The notes beneath the pieces were generated by a model. The model was not told where the DNA came from, ran no database searches, and worked only from the letters and a program-made list of their open reading frames with translations. 5,465 nt of DNA from Acidobacteriota bacterium (GTDB lineage: Bacteria; Acidobacteriota; Blastocatellia; Pyrinomonadales; Pyrinomonadaceae), in the NCBI GenBank assembly GCA_013140875.1, contig JABFSB010000068.1, positions 1 through 5,465 on the forward strand, given 5' to 3'. Below are positions 1-5,465 of the stretch, one piece after another (within the stretch, counting starts at the first letter, position 1; the number at the start of each line of letters is the position of its first letter). The translations under genes and the position numbers were made by a program.

Positions 1-802
1 ATTCATCCGCGTCACCGATGTTCGCGTGGCGGCCACATCGAATCGGGATTCTCTCAAGGAAGAGTTCGCCGAATCGCTCGCCGCTTATCTCGAAAATCCG
101 GCGGAAAGCTCTGTAGTTTTGTTCCTCGTCGACGAGCTGAACGGCAATCGAAAACTCGGCAAGCTGTTAAAGGAAAAGACCGTCGCGGTCGATTTCGAGC
201 GGCTCAAAGAAGGCGACCTGCGAGATTGGATAAAAGGGCAGTTCCGCGACCTGGGATCCGAGGCGGACGTGTCGACGATCAGGCATTTGATCGCGCTCGC
301 CGGCGATGATGTCCGCCGGCTTATGAATGAGGTCCGCAAGCTTTCCGCCGCCGCATTGCCGGGCAAAACGGTCACGGTCGATCTGATCGATTCGCTTGTG
401 CCGAACACGCGCGAGATCTCGAATTTTGGGCTGACCGACAATCTTCTGGCCGGACGAAAGACCCAGGCCCTCAGTGTACTAAAGAAAATACTCGACGACG
501 GCACCGAACCGCTCGCACTGCTCGGACTGATCTCATCCAGTTACCGGCGTCTGATGATCGCTCACGAGATGTTCGCCCGCAACGAATCGCGAAACAATAT
601 CGTATCCGCCGCCAAAACATTCGGCCCAGGCCAGGATGCGTTTCTCGCCTCCGCCCGCCGCATCGAAACCAAAAAGCTCACTAAAGCGATCGAACGCATT
701 GCCCGCACCGACCTCGCCATTAAAACTTCAGTCGGCGGCAGCGGAAATGCCGGCTCACGCCTTCAGATTGAAATGCTCGTCTGCGAACTCGCCATGCTCT
801 GA
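1..802 (+). CDS. holA: DNA polymerase III subunit delta (C-terminal part, 5' end outside window)
   Basis: This is the delta subunit of the clamp loader, which opens the beta sliding clamp and helps load it onto primed DNA in the replisome. The reading frame is open from base 2 with no stop upstream, so the gene enters from the left. A GTG at 26-28 could be mistaken for its start, but the preceding in-frame residues (FIRVTDVR) continue the expected fold. About 266 residues are visible of a family norm near 340, so roughly 75 N-terminal residues are missing. Recognisable parts, numbered from the first visible residue, are the end of the AAA+-like domain with DELNGNRKLGKLL (43-55), the helical segment GDDVRRLMNEVRKL (101-114), the IFxLxDxL-like FGLTDNLLAGRK (142-153), the helix LISSSYRRLMIAHEM (176-190), and the C-terminal RTDLAIKTS (235-243) followed by IEMLVCEL. 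The assignment rests on overall family pattern. It ends with TGA and converges on the zinc-ribbon gene. Nothing looks damaged. Confidence 0.9.
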   Translation, partial: FIRVTDVRVAATSNRDSLKEEFAESLAAYLENPAESSVVLFLVDELNGNRKLGKLLKEKTVAVDFERLKEGDLRDWIKGQFRDLGSEADVSTIRHLIALAGDDVRRLMNEVRKLSAAALPGKTVTVDLIDSLVPNTREISNFGLTDNLLAGRKTQALSVLKKILDDGTEPLALLGLISSSYRRLMIAHEMFARNESRNNIVSAAKTFGPGQDAFLASARRIETKKLTKAIERIARTDLAIKTSVGGSGNAGSRLQIEMLVCELAML

Positions 803-830
803 ACCCGGCGGTGCGAAAAGTCGTCTGATC

Positions 831-992
831 GGCTCCGGAGGAGCCACCTGTTTGTAGAAGGCATCGATTAAAATCGGTGAAGCCCCGTAGGGGCGACCAC
901 GCTGAAAACGACAAATAAAACACATGCCGCTCCTACGGAGCTTTAGAAGATTGGTCGTTTTTGAGCTACAAACATTCCGCTCCTAATGGAGC
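831..992. repeat. Cluster of four short palindromes, two forward and two inverted
   Basis: Four hairpin-forming units with centres about 50 bases apart are visible. They are GGCTCC-GGA-GGAGCC (831-845), GCCCC-GTA-GGGGC (882-894), GCTCC-TAC-GGAGC (929-941) and GCTCC-TAAT-GGAGC (979-992). The outer two share a flank in opposite orientation: GGAGC-N4-TGTTTGTAG at 840-857 and its reverse complement, beginning CTACAAACA, at 966-983. An inner inverted pair, AAAACGAC (905-912) and GTCGTTTT (954-961), lies between them. The whole is thus roughly mirror-symmetric, like repeat units (REP/MITE-like) inserted in both orientations. I cannot see from one window how often the unit recurs in the genome. Confidence 0.75.
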
Positions 993-1035
993 TTAGTTCA
1001 AATCTGACTTCTCAGACATCTTCGTAGTTTTTGTA

Positions 1036-1142
1036 TTGTAGGGGCAGCATACCGGCTGCCCGCTCGTCTTTCGCCTGGGAAAGGCAGATTGGCGGGGACA
1101 AGCCCTGCCCCTACAAATTGTACGGCGGGCTATCTGCCCGTC
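1036..1142. repeat. Second palindrome family with a 12-bp inverted repeat (TTGTAGGGGCAG)
   Basis: TTGTAGGGGCAG at 1036-1047 is matched exactly by its reverse complement CTGCCCCTACAA at 1105-1116. Each arm also begins or ends a local hairpin. GGGCAGC/GCTGCCC pair at 1042-1048 and 1055-1061, and a 7-bp stem with one G-T pair forms between 1091-1097 and 1103-1109. A third hairpin, 7 pairs including one G-T, spans 1124-1142 (core CGGGC-TATCT-GCCCG). Similar GTAGGGGC-type palindromes are, from memory, common dispersed intergenic repeats in several bacterial phyla. This cluster differs in core sequence from the GCTCC/GGAGC units just to its left, so it is a distinct family. Confidence 0.7.
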
Positions 1143-1172
1143 CGCGACAAACCGAAGGGCGTGTCGTACGCG

Positions 1173-1904
1173 TTAAATAGGTTCTACGCCAAGGCCTTTG
1201 TTTAGATAATGATACAGATCGTTGAAGTCGAGCACGGCCCGATTCAGGATTAACGGTAACTGCGGAATATCGCTGGTGTTGACGATCAGGTTCAGGTTTC
1301 GCAGGAAAGCCTCGTGGGCGTTCATCGTCGCTCCGCCTTCTTCCAGCGAGACGAGGAACAGCCGTCGCCGCTCGGATGTGTACATCGCATTTGCCTTTTG
1401 CTGAAGGATCGCCGCCCCGCCGAACTCGGCCGCAAAATCAGGCGAGAAAACAACGATCTCGGTCTTGCCTTCGCGAAGCCGTTCATTGGCCTGGGCCGGT
1501 GTCTGCGCAAGGTAAACGCGATAGCCGCTGGATGTCAAAAGTTTTGCGACCTCGTCCTTTTTATCTCCCAGACACAGCAGAACCCGCCTCGGCTTTTCGG
1601 TTTTTTCGTCGCTTGCTTCCAGGGCCGTGTTGCCCGATTGAAGCGCGGCCAACAGCGATTTCATGGCGCTGTTGATCTGAAATTCGGATTCCTTTTCGCG
1701 AAAGTTGCCCGAGCTGCCGTCCGCCGCCGGAGCGGCCTTGTTCTCGGCCAATTGCTGGACCGCCGACGACACGTGACCCTTATGGTCCTTGTTCGCGCGG
1801 AGCATGTTCTGACACCTCGGGCACCGAACGGTAAAGTTGCCGCTAGGTATCTTCGATTCGTCTAACTGTAAGGAAACTGAGCAGTTATCGCAGCGGATTA
1901 TCAT
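1173..1904 (-). CDS. Zinc-ribbon protein with a degenerate response-regulator receiver-like domain
   Basis: This 243-residue soluble protein has two parts. Residues 1-39 form an MJ0042-type zinc ribbon with C5-x2-C8 and C28-x2-C31, a fold that binds one zinc ion. A hydrophilic, Ala/Ser/Glu-rich linker spans about 40-103. Residues about 106-230 have the alternating beta/alpha pattern of a CheY-like receiver, with RRVLLCL (beta-1), IVVFSPDF (150-157, beta-3) and LFLVSL (beta-4). The receiver's acidic pair after beta-1 reads L-G, and the phospho-acceptor aspartate position appears to be S154, so it probably cannot be phosphorylated. No signal peptide, membrane segment or output domain is visible. 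It starts with ATG 19 bases after the pilT stop and has no good ribosome-binding site, which suggests coupled translation with pilT. Its function is unknown. A regulatory or scaffold role in pilus retraction is inferred from its neighbour. The receiver call is by pattern only; the zinc ribbon is firm. Confidence 0.8.
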   Translation of the reverse strand: MIIRCDNCSVSLQLDESKIPSGNFTVRCPRCQNMLRANKDHKGHVSSAVQQLAENKAAPAADGSSGNFREKESEFQINSAMKSLLAALQSGNTALEASDEKTEKPRRVLLCLGDKKDEVAKLLTSSGYRVYLAQTPAQANERLREGKTEIVVFSPDFAAEFGGAAILQQKANAMYTSERRRLFLVSLEEGGATMNAHEAFLRNLNLIVNTSDIPQLPLILNRAVLDFNDLYHYLNKGLGVEPI

Positions 1905-1923
1905 ATGTTAATGGCTGATCTCG

Positions 1924-3135
1924 TTATTCGATCATGTCCAGAACGGAATTTGTGTTTGCGGGGGCGGGAGGCGGCGGAGCCATCGGAGCCGGCATGTTGA
2001 TCGACGGCGGCCGGTTCGGATTCGAATAGTCCTCGGTCGACGAAAGTCCTTTAAGCTGGAGCAGCAGATTGTTCTGATTCGTAGCGTATGAAAGCCCGTC
2101 TTCGAGAGATATCTGCTTTGACTCGATCATCTTCCGAATTACCGAATCGAAATCCTGCATGCCGTCTATCTCGCCGTCGCGGATAGCGTCCAGCAATGTC
2201 TTGCCCTCGCTTTCGCCTTTCTCGATGTACTCGCGCGTACGCGGATTGGATTTAAGAACCTCGACGGCGGCAATACGGCCGGAACCGTCGATCTTCGGTA
2301 TCAGGCGTTGTGAAACGATAAAGCGGAACGTCTGTGCCAGCCGTGTGCGGATAATTCGCTCTTCGTTCTTCGGGTAAAGACCGATGATGCGGTCGATCGT
2401 TTTCGAAGCATCGATGGTGTGCAGCGTTGAAAGCACAAGGTGCCCCGTTTCCGCGGCTTCCAGAGCGATCTCAGCCGTTTCAAGATCACGCATCTCACCG
2501 ACCAGAATAACTTTCGGAGCTTGTCTTAAAGCGGCCCGCAGTGCCGAAGCAAAATCTTTTGTGTCCGCACCGACCTCGCGTTGGTTGATGGTGCTTTTCT
2601 TGTGGTTATGCAGAAACTCGATCGGGTCTTCGATGGTTACGATGTGATAGCACTTCGTTTCGTTGATGCGGTCGATAATGGCCGCCAGCGTCGAGCTTTT
2701 TCCCGAACCGGTCGGCCCGGTCAGGAGCACTACCCCGTTCCTGATCTCGCAAATGTCGGCAAGCTGCAGCGGAACGTGCAGCGATTCGAACGTCGGGACC
2801 TCGTGTGGAATTACACGCATCACGATCGAGTAAGAGTTACGCTGCTGGAATATGTTTACGCGAAACCGGCACTTTCCGGGCAGTGCGTAGCTCAGGTCGG
2901 CCGTCCGAAATCTGGCCAGTTGGGTTGCCGCGTCGGCGTTGTCACGAAGGATCGACATTGCGATCATCTCCGTTTGATAGGCCGTCAAACGGCCCAGGCC
3001 CAATGGTGAAGCCGAGTAGAGCGTGCCGTTGATCTCGACCTGCGGTTTCTGGCCGCAAGAGAAGTTCAGATCGCTCACGTTGTCGGACGTAAGCAGCATC
3101 TGCTCAATAATGGGTGCTACATCAAGCAAACTCAT
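1924..3135 (-). CDS. pilT: Type IV pilus retraction ATPase, PilT/PilU family
   Basis: This hexameric cytoplasmic ATPase sits at the base of the type IV pilus and drives pilin depolymerisation, which retracts the fibre for twitching motility, surface sensing or DNA uptake. The 403 residues carry all the secretion-ATPase motifs: Walker A GPTGSGKSS (140-148), Asp box IVTIEDPIEF (165-174), Walker B VILVGEMRD (209-217) and His box ETGHLVLSTLHT (229-240). An N-terminal PAS-like domain occupies about 1-110. The GEMRDxET signature points to the PilT/PilU branch, not the extension ATPase PilB. The classical C-terminal AIRNLIRE motif is replaced by TREYIEKGE (300-308), so a PilU-like or divergent PilT role is possible. 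After the usual domain end (about 365) comes an unusual proline-rich tail (374-392) running to the stop. The ATG start has AGGAG upstream (3148-3152), 12 bases away. The gene heads a two-gene unit with its own predicted promoter; no pilB, pilC or pilin gene is nearby. Confidence 0.95.
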   Translation of the reverse strand: MSLLDVAPIIEQMLLTSDNVSDLNFSCGQKPQVEINGTLYSASPLGLGRLTAYQTEMIAMSILRDNADAATQLARFRTADLSYALPGKCRFRVNIFQQRNSYSIVMRVIPHEVPTFESLHVPLQLADICEIRNGVVLLTGPTGSGKSSTLAAIIDRINETKCYHIVTIEDPIEFLHNHKKSTINQREVGADTKDFASALRAALRQAPKVILVGEMRDLETAEIALEAAETGHLVLSTLHTIDASKTIDRIIGLYPKNEERIIRTRLAQTFRFIVSQRLIPKIDGSGRIAAVEVLKSNPRTREYIEKGESEGKTLLDAIRDGEIDGMQDFDSVIRKMIESKQISLEDGLSYATNQNNLLLQLKGLSSTEDYSNPNRPPSINMPAPMAPPPPAPANTNSVLDMIE

Positions 3136-3147
3136 TAGGTTGGAAAA

Positions 3148-3152
3148 CTCCT
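3148..3152 (-). promoter_or_regulatory. Shine-Dalgarno sequence of pilT
   Basis: On the minus strand AGGAG lies 12 bases before the pilT ATG (3133-3135). The spacing is a little longer than usual. It is the only clear ribosome-binding site I see among the minus-strand genes whose starts are in the window, and it supports this ATG as the start. Confidence 0.6.
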
Positions 3153-3188
3153 GGAAAGTTTCAAAAAGGAAGGTAGGCGATGGGATAA

Positions 3189-3216
3189 GCTGCGTGCGGC
3201 AGCCTTTTCACTGCCG
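3189..3216 (-). promoter_or_regulatory. Two overlapping hairpins at the head of the pilT leader
   Basis: A perfect 6-bp stem CGGCAG/CTGCCG pairs 3197-3202 with 3211-3216 around an 8-base loop. A second stem, GCTGC/GCAGC, pairs 3189-3193 with 3199-3203 around a 5-base loop. They share 3199-3202, so only one can form at a time. They lie at or just after the predicted transcription start of pilT. No T-run follows on the minus strand, so this is not a standard intrinsic terminator. A role in message stability or leader control is speculative; chance is also possible for stems this short. Confidence 0.35.
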
Positions 3217-3218
3217 AT

Positions 3219-3247
3219 ATTATGACTTACGAACCGCCAGATTGCAA
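3219..3247 (-). promoter_or_regulatory. Predicted sigma-70-type promoter for pilT and the zinc-ribbon gene
   Basis: On the minus strand, TTGCAA (3242-3247, 4 of 6 matches to TTGACA) is followed after exactly 17 bases by CATAAT (3219-3224, 5 of 6 matches to TATAAT). Transcription would begin near 3212, giving a leader of about 77 bases before the pilT ATG. It lies within the 142-base gap downstream of thiE. The gap, unlike the 2-19 base gaps between the other minus-strand genes, supports an independent start here. Confidence 0.55.
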
Positions 3248-3277
3248 GCATTTTTTAACTGTCTTAAACAATGTTAA

Positions 3278-3919
3278 CTATTTCGGAAGGCAAATAGTTA
3301 TGAGATCGGCTACGTTTTCAGCGATATTCCGTGGCTTGGATAATACTCCGCTAATGATCGCCGCCGTATCGGCCCCGGCATCGAGAACCGAACGAAGATT
3401 TTCGGCAGTTATTCCGCCAATTGCCACAAGCGGCAGGTCACCGGCGATTTTTTTAACTTGCCGGAGAATTTTTAGCCCAACGACCGGGTCAGGATCACTT
3501 TTCGTCGAAGTCGGAAAGACAGGGCCGAAAGCGAGATAGTCGATTGGCAGTTCAGCCGCCGATCTTACCTGGTCGATCGTATGGGTCGAGTAACCGATTA
3601 TCGCCTCCGGGCCAAGAAGCTGACGGGCGTGGTTCGGCGAAAGATCTTCCTGACCGAGGTGAACTCCATCAGCTTTCGACAACATAGCGATATCTACCCG
3701 ATCGTTGACGATAACGCGTACGTCATAAGTTCGAGCGATCGCAATGGAAGCTTCCACGGCTTTAAGAAATGCCCGTGACGATGCGTTCTTCTCCCTGATT
3801 TGGATAAGTTTGGCGCCGCCCGCGATGAAATATTGCACCTGTTCAGGAATCGAGAGGCCCGAGATTGAGGTGTCGGTTATCGGATAGATCGCGGGAAGCG
3901 GAATTTTGACGTGTCGCAC
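3278..3919 (-). CDS. thiE: Thiamine phosphate synthase
   Basis: ThiE joins hydroxymethylpyrimidine diphosphate with thiazole phosphate to make thiamine phosphate and pyrophosphate, the step that unites the two branches of vitamin B1 synthesis in the cytoplasm. At 213 residues it is full length for this TIM-barrel family. Family motifs are in order: YPITD (12-16), IQIREK (39-44), VNDRVDIA (71-78), DGVHLGQEDL (84-93), GYSTHT (109-114), FGPVFPTSTKS (131-141), AIGGI (166-170) and IISGVL (188-193). The expected diphosphate- and metal-binding residues (R42, K44, N72, D73, D92, S111, K140) are all present, judged from memory of the B. subtilis enzyme. The start is GTG, only 2 bases after the upstream TAA and with no strong ribosome-binding site. 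An in-frame stop lies shortly upstream and no other start codon intervenes, so translation is probably coupled to the GNAT gene. No TPP riboswitch is visible, and no other thi gene is in the window. Confidence 0.96.
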   Translation of the reverse strand: MRHVKIPLPAIYPITDTSISGLSIPEQVQYFIAGGAKLIQIREKNASSRAFLKAVEASIAIARTYDVRVIVNDRVDIAMLSKADGVHLGQEDLSPNHARQLLGPEAIIGYSTHTIDQVRSAAELPIDYLAFGPVFPTSTKSDPDPVVGLKILRQVKKIAGDLPLVAIGGITAENLRSVLDAGADTAAIISGVLSKPRNIAENVADLITICLPK

Positions 3920-3921
3920 CG

Positions 3922-4455
3922 TTAATTTAAAGCCTTTATCATCAGAAAGCCGTCCTCACCGTCGGTGTAATAATTCGAAAGCCGCTGAAGTATCGTAAAG
4001 CCGCAGGTTTTGTAAAGGCTTTGGGCCGTGGTGTTTCCAACTCGCACCTCAAGTACGGCAGATGCGATCGAGCGTTCCTTGAGCATTTGGTCCAGATGGC
4101 CCAGCAGCCTTTCGGCCAAACCCCGCCGCCGGTGCTCGGGAGCGACGCCGATCGTCGTGATATGTCCGGTTCCGTCATTTCCTACCAGCACACACAAAAA
4201 ACCGGCGATACGGTCCTCGGCCGTAACTGCCTTGTAGCAGAGCGCGTTCGGCTGAGTGAGCAGGTAAGAGAAGGTGTGCTTTGTGTAATTCTCACCGTTC
4301 TTAAAACAGCGAAAATTAAGACGTATTACCTCATCCAGGTCCGAGTTCGTCAACGGATGCACTGTATAGGTGGTCGGCGGGGCCGGACCGATCACCGTGT
4401 CCTCCCGGCTGACAAGAGGCACAAAGAAGTTTCGAATTACCTCAAGAACGGCCAT
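3922..4455 (-). CDS. GNAT-family N-acetyltransferase, RimI-like
   Basis: This protein transfers an acetyl group from acetyl-CoA to an amine. The substrate cannot be read from sequence; resemblance to RimI suggests a protein N-terminus, for example ribosomal protein S18. The 177 residues contain the GNAT core from about residue 29. Motif A is TIGVAPEHRRRGLAERLL (101-118), with the acetyl-CoA pyrophosphate-binding R109-x-x-G112-x-A114. Next comes the RimI-typical LEVRVGNTTAQSLYKTCGF (135-153) with Y148 as a plausible general acid, then NYYTDGEDGFLMIK near the C-terminus. A leader of about 28 residues precedes the core, making it longer than E. coli RimI (148 residues). Its ATG lies 9 bases after the queA stop with no Shine-Dalgarno sequence in the gap, and thiE follows after 2 bases, so it is the middle gene of a tight operon. 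The family is certain; calling it the true rimI would be guesswork. Confidence 0.88.
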   Translation of the reverse strand: MAVLEVIRNFFVPLVSREDTVIGPAPPTTYTVHPLTNSDLDEVIRLNFRCFKNGENYTKHTFSYLLTQPNALCYKAVTAEDRIAGFLCVLVGNDGTGHITTIGVAPEHRRRGLAERLLGHLDQMLKERSIASAVLEVRVGNTTAQSLYKTCGFTILQRLSNYYTDGEDGFLMIKALN

Positions 4456-4464
4456 AGAAACTGT

Positions 4465-5465
4465 TCACGTTATGAACATACAATCGCCATAACTGTAAAA
4501 CCGGTAACCCGATGAGACGGCGTGCCGGTACGCCTCCATTATAAGTTGATGACCGCCGAATGTTGCAACCAGAATCAGCAGCGAGCTTTCCGGCAGATGA
4601 AAATTGGTCAGCAATGCGCCGACCGCACGAAACGCGTGACCCGGCGTAATAGTAAGGTCCGCCCGTCCGTTCTCTGCCATGAACCTGCCGTTTCTAGCGA
4701 TCGAATATTCAAGCGTTCGCGTCGTAGTCGTACCGACCGCAACAATTCTTTGCCCATCGCGGCGTGCTCTTTCCAGTTTTTCCGCGGCCTGTTCGTTAAT
4801 GTCGAAGCGCTCCGGTGCAACGCGGTGCTCGCTCAGATCGGCCGCACGGACAGGCTCGAAGGTGCCATAGCCAACGTGCAGGGTTATCTCGGCGATATCG
4901 ACGCCGCGCTCCGTCAGTCTTTCAATGACCTCGCCTGAAAAATGCAGGCCCGCGGTCGGCGCCGCAATTGCACCGCGCCGCTTGGCGAAAACGGTCTGAT
5001 AGCGGTCGCGGTCCGCGTCGGCACCATCGGTGTCTCGCTGAATGTACGGCGGCAAAGGCGTCCGGCCCAGCTCTTCCACGATGTCGTCGAAATCGCCCGC
5101 CGCTTTGAAGCCGATCACAAATCTTCCGTCCTCTCTTCTCTCCAGCATCTCGCCCGACAGCGTGTCTGAGAAGCCGATCCGTTTTCCCGCCTTTAGGCGC
5201 TTTCCCGGCCGGGCTAAGGTAAGCCAAATGGCGGGCTCGATCTCTTCGATCAGGAAAATCTCGATCCGCGCTCCGGTTTCGGCCCGGCCCAGGAGGCGGG
5301 CGGGGAAAACCTTCGTATTATTCAAGACCAAAAGGTCTCCACTTTTCAGAAGGTTCGGAAAATTCGCGAACAGGCTGTCGCTGAACGATCCTGTGGCCCG
5401 GTCGACGGACAAGAGTCGCGAGGCCTCGCGCTTATCTAACGGTTGCTGTGCGATCTGATTCCCTG
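4465..5465 (-). CDS. queA: S-adenosylmethionine:tRNA ribosyltransferase-isomerase (N-terminus outside window)
   Basis: QueA transfers and isomerises the ribosyl part of S-adenosylmethionine onto preQ1 at the wobble base of GUN-anticodon tRNAs (Asp, Asn, His, Tyr), giving epoxyqueuosine in the queuosine pathway. A TTG at 5410-5412 could serve as a start, but the frame stays open to the right edge and encodes GNQIAQQPLDKREASRL, the conserved QueA N-terminal region. The gene therefore begins just outside, with roughly a dozen residues missing. About 332 residues are visible of a usual 340-350. Conserved blocks, numbered from the first visible residue, are NNTKVFPARL (48-57), GAIAAPTAGLHFS (164-176), TLHVGYGTFEPV (194-205), VGTTTTRTLE (233-242), TNFHLPESSL (276-285) and the C-terminal YSYGDCMFIT (323-332). 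It is the first visible gene of the queA-GNAT-thiE group; its promoter is out of view. Confidence 0.96.
   Translation of the reverse strand, partial: GNQIAQQPLDKREASRLLSVDRATGSFSDSLFANFPNLLKSGDLLVLNNTKVFPARLLGRAETGARIEIFLIEEIEPAIWLTLARPGKRLKAGKRIGFSDTLSGEMLERREDGRFVIGFKAAGDFDDIVEELGRTPLPPYIQRDTDGADADRDRYQTVFAKRRGAIAAPTAGLHFSGEVIERLTERGVDIAEITLHVGYGTFEPVRAADLSEHRVAPERFDINEQAAEKLERARRDGQRIVAVGTTTTRTLEYSIARNGRFMAENGRADLTITPGHAFRAVGALLTNFHLPESSLLILVATFGGHQLIMEAYRHAVSSGYRFYSYGDCMFIT

Larger units (their letters stand above)
803..1172. other. Intergenic gap between convergent genes, filled with short palindromes
   Basis: This stretch of 370 bases separates the stops of holA (+) and the zinc-ribbon gene (-). 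I see no credible coding sequence in it. The short open frames crossing it are low-complexity translations of the palindromes. It carries two palindrome groups, 831-992 and 1036-1142, annotated separately. No stem here is followed by a clear T-run on either strand, so I do not call a classic intrinsic terminator. The GC-rich stems could still help end transcription from both sides, which is inference from their position. Confidence 0.85.

Noticed and set aside
26..28. GTG as the start of holA
   Set aside because: The frame is open upstream to the window edge, and the protein would lack about 80 residues of the family's N-terminal domain. The gene simply begins outside.
720..923. Minus-strand open frame of 67 codons reading across the holA end and the first palindromes
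   Set aside because: It overlaps the well-supported holA 3' end, and its remainder is translation of the palindromic repeats. It has no family resemblance or ribosome-binding site.
831..992. CRISPR-like array, because four palindromes recur about every 50 bases
   Set aside because: The units are only 13-15 bases, differ in sequence and loop, and change orientation. A CRISPR array needs near-identical direct repeats with unique spacers.
1314..1865. Plus-strand open frame of 183 codons opposite the zinc-ribbon gene
   Set aside because: It is wholly antisense to a gene with a clear zinc-ribbon motif, and its Arg-rich composition is typical of shadow frames in GC-rich DNA.
3250..3277. Terminator after thiE
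   Set aside because: A T-run lies at 3250-3256, but on the plus strand, where no gene reads. On the minus strand only a weak TTAAC/GTTAA pairing is seen with no T-run after it.
4021..4515. Plus-strand open frame of 164 codons opposite the GNAT gene
   Set aside because: It is antisense to a convincing acetyltransferase and runs into queA. It contains no recognisable domain.
5410..5412. TTG as the start of queA
   Set aside because: The in-frame residues upstream (IAQQPLDKREASRL) match the conserved QueA N-terminus, so the true start is beyond the right edge.

Overview
The window holds two genes cut by its edges and four complete genes, all bacterial. GC content looks moderately high (mid-50s percent by eye). 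It suggests a Gram-negative-type bacterium with type IV pili, queuosine-modified tRNA and its own thiamine synthesis. The pilT gene followed by a small zinc-ribbon protein, together with clusters of GCTCC/GGAGC and TTGTAGGGGCAG palindromes, reminds me of Acidobacteriota (Blastocatellia-like). That placement is from memory and is weak.

Layout. Positions 1-802 (+) are the C-terminal three quarters of holA, the DNA polymerase III delta subunit; its start lies left of the window. Positions 803-1172 are a 370-base gap between convergent genes with no gene, filled with short palindromes. These form two families: a four-palindrome cluster at 831-992, two units forward and two inverted, and a group at 1036-1142 built on a 12-bp inverted repeat. 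All remaining genes are on the minus strand, so they read right to left. They are queA (4465 to past the right edge), a GNAT acetyltransferase (3922-4455), thiE (3278-3919), a 142-base gap with a good predicted promoter, pilT (1924-3135), and a zinc-ribbon/degenerate-receiver protein (1173-1904).

Two transcription groups are likely. The first is queA, GNAT, thiE, with gaps of 9 and 2 bases; thiE starts at a GTG directly after the stop of the GNAT gene. These proteins share no pathway (tRNA wobble modification, N-acetylation, thiamine phosphate synthesis), so this looks like a housekeeping operon of convenience. The second is pilT plus the zinc-ribbon protein, 19 bases apart, read from a promoter at 3219-3247. 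Here proximity does suggest shared function: the motor ATPase that retracts type IV pili and a possible small regulator. No pilB, pilC or pilin gene is in the window.

I found no RNA gene, CRISPR array, insertion sequence, phage gene or defence system. The region looks like ordinary core chromosome. The points most worth a second look are the zinc-ribbon/pseudo-receiver protein next to pilT and the organised palindrome clusters between holA and that gene.
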